From contig NZ_LGQW01000015.1 in assembly GCF_003116035.1 (NCBI RefSeq), positions 1,168,730 through 1,225,652 on the forward strand: DNA of 56,923 nucleotides, written 5' to 3'. Below are positions 51,257 to 56,923 of the stretch, piece after piece (the first letter of the stretch is position 1; each line of letters starts with the position of its first letter). The notes below the pieces were generated by a model, which did no database searches, was not told the DNA's origin, and saw only the letters and a program-made list of their open reading frames with translations. The translations under genes were made by a program, and so were the position numbers. This stretch comes from Azospirillum sp. TSH64. Its GTDB lineage: Bacteria; Pseudomonadota; Alphaproteobacteria; Azospirillales; Azospirillaceae.

Positions 51257-52081
51257 TCAGAGCCATCGAAAAATCGCTGCGATGTTGATCGTGGCAAGAT
51301 AGTTAATGGCGCGCTTTTCATGCAGTGTCTTGGTTCGCCGGAACTGCTTCAACTTGTTGAGCAGCCGCTCGACGCGATTGCGTTCGCGATAAGCGTCGCG
51401 GCCGAAATTTGGGTCAGGCCGCCCATTGCTTCTGGTCGGGATCAACGGCTGGATGCCGTGTCATCCCAGAGCGGAGCAAATGATGCCGCTGTTGTAAGCC
51501 TTGTCGGTTGCTAGCCGGTCCGGCTTGAGGCGTGGGCGTCTGCGGCCCATCTGCTTGATCCAACCGGCTCCAATAAGCGTGGCCAAAGCCTTGCTGTCGT
51601 GCATCTCACCGTCGGTCAGGGTGAAGGTCACCGGTTTGCTGAGACCTTCGGCGTGGATGTGGTCTTGGTCGAGAAACCGCCGCGCGAGCGAGCACGTGTC
51701 TCGCCGTCGATCCCCTTTTTTTCGCCGCTGGCCTTACTGGTGCCACCCGCGTGCTGATGAGCTCGAACAACGGTGTTGTCCAAGAAATGCAGGCTTCAAT
51801 CCACCCGGCCCCGACGGTTGGCGCAGGCCTGCAACGCTTCCAAGATGCGTTTCCAAATCCCCGCACCGCCAGCGGTATAAACCGGCTCGCCACCGTGCCG
51901 AATGAGCCATACCGTTCCGGCAGATCCCACCACAGCACTCCACTGCGGGCGATTCACAGCATCCCGTTGATGATGCGTCGGTGAGAGTGGTTTGGGAGGC
52001 CTGCGCGCGGCTTCTCCGGAGGAAGCCGTAGCACCAGACGCTCCCATTGAGAATCGGTCAGTTCGTAATATTCTGTTCATC
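51257..52081 (-). pseudogene. IS5-family (IS427-like) transposase remnant
   Basis: Read leftwards, the pieces are recognisable but in different frames: the start RTDRFSMGAS, PPKPLSPTHHQR and WWDLPERYGSFGTVASRF (transposase N-terminus, WxDLPxxYG motif), and the end PDPNFGRDAYRERNRVERLLNKLKQFRRTKT (outline) and INYLATINIAAIF. The order is that of IS5/IS427 orfA-orfB. Several frameshifts make it inactive. It contributes to the mobile character of this end of the window. Confidence 0.75.
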
Positions 52082-52167
52082 ACAACTAGGATGGGCTTCT
52101 TCAGACTGCTACAAACTTTGTTAATGCAAATTAATATTAAATGTGCGAAAACTGTTATGGATGTTAT

Positions 52168-52188
52168 ATTTAGATGTAACATCTAAAT
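52168..52188. promoter_or_regulatory. 21-bp palindrome downstream of the NERD gene
   Basis: ATTTAGATG-TAA-CATCTAAAT has perfect 9-bp arms around 3 bp in an AT-rich stretch, 27 bp past the stop of the NERD-domain gene. It may be a protein-binding site or part of a terminator. No T-run follows on the minus strand, so a simple intrinsic terminator is less likely. Confidence 0.3.
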
Positions 52189-52214
52189 ACTGAATCAATA
52201 TAGCTTTTAGTGTG

Positions 52215-53261
52215 TTACTTTTTGCCTGTGGCCGACAATGTGATATTGCTTGGTCGAATTGCGCGCAGCGGTGACAGGTTCACTGGAACATCATCGGTTT
52301 CATGGCTATGGGCTAATTTTGTTTTCTGCTCTTCCAGGCGCTGGCTATGCTGTGCGCGGAGTACCTGTTTCGACTGGCGGCCGGATTGCGATGACAGGTC
52401 CCCCCAAGCCCGTTTGGTTTCCTCGTCCGGAATAGAGGTCCGATCCCGCGCCACCAAGTCAGGAAGTTCGTCAAGGGTAAAAACCCCGTCAGGCTTGCCT
52501 TCCGGAAAACGGGCGTGAGTAAAAACGATAACTGGCCGGAAAGAAGACCGACTGTAGGTACCATGGAGAACACCTAAATGATGTTCATTTTGACGTAATG
52601 GGTTTTTCAATACCTTTGTATCATGGCGTTTCACCTGTTGCCACTCTGTGTCAGTGGCTTTGCCAAGGACATCTCCGGACCAGCCTTTTGTCTCGATGAC
52701 CCAGATATGGCTTCCCACCAGAGCAAGGTGATCGATCTCGGTGTGGTGACCGCGATGGGGCACGTAGATCTCATGTAAGACCGGAATGCCAAGCCCTCTG
52801 AGGATCTCGTCCACCTCAAGTTCAGCTTGGTACCCGCTTTCCCTGCGTGCTGCTTCTGCATCCTCGGTTGAGATCCTCGGTGTAGCTGCGCTTGATCGCT
52901 CCCTCCAGTGCGGCCTTGAACGGTCCGTTGATGTCCTGCGGCTAGTTCTGGCGCGTCCAGTACTGGACTTACGCCAGAGCAAAAAGGCCAAAAGAGCGGC
53001 TACCCCCCAGACCCAGTAAATCTCGGAAGCACTGGTCACTCGAAGTGATTCATTGCGCTGAACGGCAGCAGGAGACAGGACCGCCGGTGGAGGGGTGGTT
53101 GCGACGGGAGGCAGGCTATTCGGTGGTGGGCTACGATACGCTTCGTCGATGATGATGTTGCTCAGATCGTTCAGGTCGCGCGGCGTCCCGATGGCCTCCG
53201 TGGACGCCAGCAGCCCAGATAGAACCATCAAGGCAAGGGTAAGCGGACGATGCCGTTCCAT
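52215..53261 (-). CDS. Membrane-associated NERD-domain protein
   Basis: A 348-residue protein starting at ATG 53261, with AAGGAGGG just upstream. An N-terminal signal or anchor (LTLALMVLSGLLASTEA), a Pro-rich stretch, a second transmembrane helix (WVWGVAALLAFLLW, about 85-98) and a basic stretch lead to the NERD domain: GYQAELEVDEILRGLG, EIDHLALVGSHIWVIETKGW (about 180-200; the E..D..ExK core of PD-(D/E)xK nucleases) and FRPVIVFTHARF. NERD proteins are nuclease-related and of varied role. The domain is predicted cytosolic. It starts 10 bp after the Sel1 gene and is in one operon with it. Confidence 0.85.
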   Translation of the reverse strand: MERHRPLTLALMVLSGLLASTEAIGTPRDLNDLSNIIIDEAYRSPPPNSLPPVATTPPPAVLSPAAVQRNESLRVTSASEIYWVWGVAALLAFLLWRKSSTGRARTSRRTSTDRSRPHWRERSSAATPRISTEDAEAARRESGYQAELEVDEILRGLGIPVLHEIYVPHRGHHTEIDHLALVGSHIWVIETKGWSGDVLGKATDTEWQQVKRHDTKVLKNPLRQNEHHLGVLHGTYSRSSFRPVIVFTHARFPEGKPDGVFTLDELPDLVARDRTSIPDEETKRAWGDLSSQSGRQSKQVLRAQHSQRLEEQKTKLAHSHETDDVPVNLSPLRAIRPSNITLSATGKK

Positions 53262-53271
53262 GGTTCCCTCC

Positions 53272-54771
53272 TTAAAACCGACCAGACTGCTGAGCAGCCT
53301 TGCGCCGGACGGCATCTTGGCGGGCGTTCTCGATCTCCTGCTCCAACTGGCGGACGGCTTCAGGAACCTCATAGACCAAGAATGGACCGGTCATGTGCTT
53401 TCTGCCTGCTCGAATGATGACATCACCGCGCCGCCAGACATGTTCCTCGTCGAGGCCCGATCGTCGGACCGAGCTCGGACCGTATTTCTGCGTCAGCATC
53501 TCGATGAGACGTTGACCATTAAGGTAGTCGAAGTTGTTGAAAATGTATCGGGCGATTGCAAACCGGGCTCCTTGAGCGTATCCGACTTCAAGGTTAATCG
53601 CTCCGTCGAGCAAGGTCTTCCCGTCGTACAGGTCGAACCAAGTTCGATAGTTTGCCAAGCCCTGCATGTTGTAGCGCCCGGGCCATTGGTTGTTGCCGCT
53701 GCTGATGTCGCGAGCGCCAAGTGCCGAAAGCGCTCGTTGCATGGTCGACCGATCAGCTGTCGTAAGGGAGACACCGAATAGTACGAGTTGCTGGTCACCG
53801 GCAGATCGCATGCTCGACGTTGTAGACAGCGGGCCAGCTACTGGAGCAAGGGCTGTCAGGGTGGTCGCATTCATCCACCCGATCACCGCGTCCGGGGTTG
53901 CGATCATCGACCACTCGCCTCGGCGCGCCAGGACATAGACCGCTCGATCCTGTTCTATCTGCGCGACCACTTGGGCCTTCGCCGTGGGGTCGGTTCTCAG
54001 GTTTGCTTTGGGCGACTTCACTACCATGACTTTGTCGGTCTTGTAGCCGACGTCGATCTCAACGGCCCGCCTCCACCTGTCCCAACCGGCCAACGCTGAA
54101 GGGGGCACTGGCGGCTTCCCATTTGATAATGTCTCGAGCAGATGGCGCAGTTGAATAGCCCGTTCATCTCCGGCCGAGACAGATGTCTCGATAAGGAGCG
54201 ACGCCTGGTCGAAATCCTCAGGTACGCCACGCCCTTCCAGTTGGAGCATGGCCAACAGGGTCGTGGCTTCCATATGCTTTGCACTGGCTGCGAAACGCAA
54301 CCACTTGGCGGCTGTAACGGGATCCGATGGACCGCCAATCCCGGCGTCGAGCAGTAGGGCAGCTTGGTACTGTGCTTCGACGTTACCGTCGTCACCGGCA
54401 GAGACCAGCCATCGCCGGGCATCACTTTGATCATTGTCCTGGCTTGGGTGGCGTGAGAGTAAAATTCCAAGGCCGAGTTTCGCGCCTATATTACCTTGTC
54501 GGGCAGCCTTCTCCATCCAAGTCCGCGCCTTCTCCAGGTCCCGTTGCACACCGCGACCAGAAAGGTAGAGGGAACCGAGGTGTGTTTGAGCAGTCGGGTT
54601 GCCAGCAGTGGCAAGGGGTAGGAGTTCTTGAGCGGCCGTGGTGAAGTTGCCACGCTCATGTGCCTCCTTCGCTTCGGTCAGCCCAGCTGAAGCTGAAGAA
54701 GCGTTGACGAGCAACACACCCAGCGCAGCTGCCGCGAAGATCTTCTGCCGCAGAAATCTGGAAAAATGCAT
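53272..54771 (-). CDS. Secreted Sel1-repeat protein with SH3-like domain
   Basis: A 499-residue protein with a signal peptide (IFAAAALGVLLVNASSASA, residues about 11-29). Four to five Sel1-type TPR repeats fill residues about 30-210 (for instance AGNPTAQTHLGSLYLSGRGV and ARQGNIGAKLGLGILLS). A bacterial SH3 domain follows at about 250-310 (KSPKANLRTDPTAKAQVVAQI, then WSMIATPDAVIGWMN). The last 180 residues are of unknown type. Sel1 repeats bind proteins and SH3b domains bind cell wall or peptides, so an envelope scaffold is likely. The NERD-domain gene follows 10 bp after its stop. Confidence 0.85.
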   Translation of the reverse strand: MHFSRFLRQKIFAAAALGVLLVNASSASAGLTEAKEAHERGNFTTAAQELLPLATAGNPTAQTHLGSLYLSGRGVQRDLEKARTWMEKAARQGNIGAKLGLGILLSRHPSQDNDQSDARRWLVSAGDDGNVEAQYQAALLLDAGIGGPSDPVTAAKWLRFAASAKHMEATTLLAMLQLEGRGVPEDFDQASLLIETSVSAGDERAIQLRHLLETLSNGKPPVPPSALAGWDRWRRAVEIDVGYKTDKVMVVKSPKANLRTDPTAKAQVVAQIEQDRAVYVLARRGEWSMIATPDAVIGWMNATTLTALAPVAGPLSTTSSMRSAGDQQLVLFGVSLTTADRSTMQRALSALGARDISSGNNQWPGRYNMQGLANYRTWFDLYDGKTLLDGAINLEVGYAQGARFAIARYIFNNFDYLNGQRLIEMLTQKYGPSSVRRSGLDEEHVWRRGDVIIRAGRKHMTGPFLVYEVPEAVRQLEQEIENARQDAVRRKAAQQSGRF

Positions 54772-55004
54772 CTGGACGCAAGGTTGTGGTGGGCACCAAG
54801 AACATCATAAAACAGGCGAGAGGAAATCAGCAACCTATAGCTCTTGCAGCATTCTCGTTCGAAACTGCGCTTTCCTGCTTTTCTGCGTGAATGTGCCAAA
54901 AACCTCAAAAGCAGTGTAAAATCAGTGCGGTGGAGCGATGGTGTTGTATTGGTTTGGACGGGCAGTGGCCGATTCAAGGTTGGCGTCGCCAAACCACTTC
55001 TGGT

Positions 55005-55339
55005 TCAGATGCGAGTTATCAGGTCAACACTTCCCGTCGGGTGGGGCAGCTTCATGTCAGGTAGGCGGCAGCGGTCAGCCATGAAATCCACAAAAGCGCG
55101 TACGCGTGCAGGCAGGGGACTTGGACCTCCGAGATAGACGGTGTGGATGTCCTCGCTGCCGCCGGGATGCACATCCTCCAGCACCGGCATCAGCGCACCA
55201 GAACCGATGTCGGCGTCCACCTGGAAACGTGCTAGTCGCGCCAGCCCGACGCCACCCAGCGCGAGCAGGCGCGCGGCCTCTCCGTCGCTTGCTCGTGCGA
55301 TGACGGGCGGCATGTGTTCTTCGATTCCGTCGCCGTTTC
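55005..55339 (-). pseudogene. LysR regulator C-terminal fragment interrupted by an IS
   Basis: The frame ends with SDGEAARLLALGGVGLARLARFQVDADIG, LMPVLEDVHPG and ARVRAFVDFMADR, which is the last 90 residues of a LysR substrate-binding domain. Upstream it runs straight into the left end of the IS at 55343 and no LysR N-terminus is seen on the far side. The insertion and a further deletion have removed the helix-turn-helix, so the gene is dead. Confidence 0.75.
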
Positions 55340-55342
55340 TTA

Positions 55343-56214
55343 GAGGCGGTTTCCAAAACCTTGATCTGACGATACCCCTCCGGAAACCCGCTGATGTGCT
55401 GTCGGTTTCCTTTGCCTTTGGCACAGAGAGGCGGGCATGGGACCGACAGCTGCGGACTTGGTGGCGAGGATCATTGACTGGGTCGACGATCGACCTCGCG
55501 GCCCTGGACGTCCGCCGATGCCCACTGCGGAGGTCATCGAAACGCTGCGCTTCTTCCTACGTGAGGGCGTCCAGTGGCGTGAGCTTCGGACGGCGGACGG
55601 GCGCGCCTCAGGCTCAACCCTCCGCCGCCGCCTGGACGAGTGGCACACGACGGCGTTGCTCCGCCGTGTCCATGCCGTCCTCGTTCGAATGGCGCGCTCC
55701 GGTCCCGATGCCGCCGCTTGGGACGTCGTGGTCGACAGCTGCTCAGTACGGGCTAAGCACGGTGGCGAGTTGACTGGCCCGAACCCGACCGACCGCGGCA
55801 AACCCGGCACCAAGTATCACGTGGTCGTCTCGACTGACGGCCTGCCGCTGGCGGTCATGCCGTCTGCCGCCAATGTCCATGACACCATGCTCTTCCCCGA
55901 CTTGCTGCGCTTGGCCCAGGTCGTCTGCGCCGCCATCGGCAGGCTCTACGCCGACGCAGGCTACGACAGTGCCGATAACCGTTGGCTCTGTTTACGTGAC
56001 GGGGTTCAACCGCACATCCGCAAGATCGGCGAGCCCCACGGCTCAGGGCTCGGCAAGGTCCGATGCGTTGTCGAGCACGGCTGCGCTTGGCTGCTCGCGA
56101 ACAAACGCCTGGATCGACGGCAGGATAGGCTCGGACGGGTCGTCCTCTCCTTGCTCACTGCCGCCGCCATCTTCATCATCGCTAACCGCTTCAGGGCATT
56201 CTGAAAACCGCCCC
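55343..56214. mobile_element. IS5/IS1031-type insertion sequence, apparently complete (872 bp)
   Basis: Terminal inverted repeats match at most positions (GAGGCGGTTTCC on the left against GGGGCGGTTTTC on the inverted right end). The element is flanked by the same three bases, TTA, at 55340-55342 and 56215-56217, agreeing with the TNA target duplications of the IS1031 group. Size is in the normal range for the group. It carries one intact transposase gene and sits in a LysR gene. Confidence 0.82.
55437..56204 (+). CDS. IS5-family transposase
   Basis: A 255-residue transposase in one uninterrupted frame. The N-terminal DUF4096-like part has LRFFLREGVQWRELRTADGRASGSTL (outline) and a HTH-like region. 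The DDE core has DVVVDSCSVRAK with the first Asp, GLPLAVMPSAANVHD with the second and the C-terminal ExxxxRxxxxK-type block in IANRFRAF/NKRLDRRQDRLG. It inserts and excises the IS and probably remains active. It fills the whole IS between the two inverted repeats and appears to be the only intact IS transposase in the window. Confidence 0.88.
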   Translation: MGPTAADLVARIIDWVDDRPRGPGRPPMPTAEVIETLRFFLREGVQWRELRTADGRASGSTLRRRLDEWHTTALLRRVHAVLVRMARSGPDAAAWDVVVDSCSVRAKHGGELTGPNPTDRGKPGTKYHVVVSTDGLPLAVMPSAANVHDTMLFPDLLRLAQVVCAAIGRLYADAGYDSADNRWLCLRDGVQPHIRKIGEPHGSGLGKVRCVVEHGCAWLLANKRLDRRQDRLGRVVLSLLTAAAIFIIANRFRAF

Positions 56215-56689
56215 TTATTGGGGAGGCTCGCCTCCTGGTGCCGACCATCGCGTCTGCATTGACCGCCTATTGATTTGCTACGCGGGAAGAGCCGCCCGGG
56301 TCTAAGTCAAAAGAATGCTTGCCAGCATGGTCGATGCGGTTGGCGTGCGCATCGGACTGGCACAGCCCGGCATCGACTCCCTCGACATAAAATTTCCTCG
56401 GATTGTTTGGCGGCGTCCCCAATGGCGTGGAGCAGGAGCATCACATGAAGGACAACACTTTCGTGGCTCAGGCAGGATACGTGATCCCTTGAGACACGAC
56501 CCGGCTTTGCCCTGCCGCATGCCCCGAAAAGGTGATCGGGGTGAACGAACTGTATGAGGACGGGACCGAGCGTCTCGTGACGCTGTCCTACGGGCAGTTC
56601 CTGCGGGTGCCCGCCGCGCGCTGAAATCCTTCAGGATCTTCTGAACTGACCAGCCTGCCAGCGTTCCCACCGGCTCGAAAGACAACTCC

Positions 56690-56893
56690 ATGGCCTCAGC
56701 GAGCGACATGAGCAACGGATTCACCAGGGAGTTCCATGAGCCCACGGTGATGGATTCAGGCACGGATGCGGCGGTCAGCGACGAAGCACTTAATGACCCG
56801 GCTGAGGCAGCAGCCTACGAACTTCTCCGCCGCGCGCTGGAAGCTGCGTACCCCTCCGCCGAGCACCGCCTTGTGACCGAGCGGGGAAGCTGA
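56690..56893 (+). CDS. Small hypothetical protein (67 aa)
   Basis: The ORF reads EALNDPAEAAAYELLRRALEAAYPSAEHRL at its end, a plausible helical protein; the first 30 residues are less convincing. No ribosome binding site is clear. The 56218-56689 stretch to its left holds only a short tail of another gene (reading GVNELYEDGTERLVTLSYGQ, ending with a stop at 56623) and nothing else recognisable. Confidence 0.35.
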   Translation: MASASDMSNGFTREFHEPTVMDSGTDAAVSDEALNDPAEAAAYELLRRALEAAYPSAEHRLVTERGS

Positions 56894-56923
56894 ATCATGG
56901 GGCCTGTCCCTATGGTTATCCCT

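Noticed and set aside
1..56923. tRNA, rRNA, riboswitch or CRISPR arrays
   Set aside because: I looked for conserved tRNA and rRNA stretches and for regularly spaced repeats on both strands and saw none that I can support.

Overview
The window is GC-rich DNA (by eye well over 60% in most genes, with GTG/TTG starts and dense C/G third positions). The gene complement suggests an alphaproteobacterium, most likely a Rhodospirillales/Azospirillum-like soil or plant-associated organism. That placement is an inference from gene style; no rRNA, tRNA or other marker gene is present. Much of the window looks accessory: one transposition module, three IS elements or remnants, a large tyrosine-recombinase-like protein, several broken genes, two low-GC patches (about 14.2-15.2 kb and 47.0-48.7 kb) and many nuclease-like genes.

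Layout. 0-2.7 kb: an edge-truncated LysR regulator, an aldo/keto reductase and a DedA-family membrane protein with an abnormal C-terminus. 2.9-9.2 kb: a Tn7/Tn5053-like transposition operon read leftwards (TnsA-like, TnsB/TniA DDE transposase, TnsC/TniB ATPase, and two different TniQ proteins). It ends in a transposon terminus with four directly repeated 20-bp sites. 9.4-13.6 kb: small hypotheticals, a PEP mutase/isocitrate lyase family enzyme, a MYG1 hydrolase and a PaiB-like remnant. 13.7-23.7 kb: accessory DNA with a DUF3223 gene interrupted by an in-frame TGA, a DUF4365 nuclease-like pair, a secreted EndoG/NUC1-type nuclease coupled to a small protein, and a membrane-anchored patatin.

23.7-31.1 kb: a compact biosynthetic operon, GHMP kinase > cysteine-synthase-like PLP enzyme > ATP-grasp ligase > EamA exporter > argininosuccinate-lyase-like enzyme, followed by a RadC-like protein and flanked by a divergent Lrp/AsnC regulator. 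Read as a pathway, it would phosphorylate threonine or serine, replace the phosphate with the amino group of aspartate, eliminate fumarate to leave a 2,3-diamino acid, ligate this to another acid and export the product. This is one of the two most interesting systems in the window.

31.1-35.3 kb: a secreted SNase-like protein, a fluoroacetate-dehalogenase-like hydrolase, DUF4287, and a tautomerase divergent from a LysR regulator. 35.5-43.1 kb: a candidate defence cluster (McrA-like HNH protein, membrane protein, methyltransferase-HNH fusion), a large tyrosine-recombinase-like protein, an HNH remnant and an ImmA/IrrE-like metallopeptidase. 43.2-47.0 kb: a complete His-Xaa-Ser peptide-modification operon, hxsD-hxsB-hxsC-hxsA. 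It has two radical SAM proteins and a substrate with six tandem H-X-S triplets followed by a peptidoglycan-binding domain. 47.0-51.0 kb: three unrelated proteins carrying the HEPN Rx4H signature around an IS630 remnant. 51.2-56.9 kb: an IS5-type remnant, an envelope pair (NERD-domain protein and Sel1/SH3 protein), and a LysR fragment cut by an apparently intact 872-bp IS5/IS1031-type element with a TTA target duplication.
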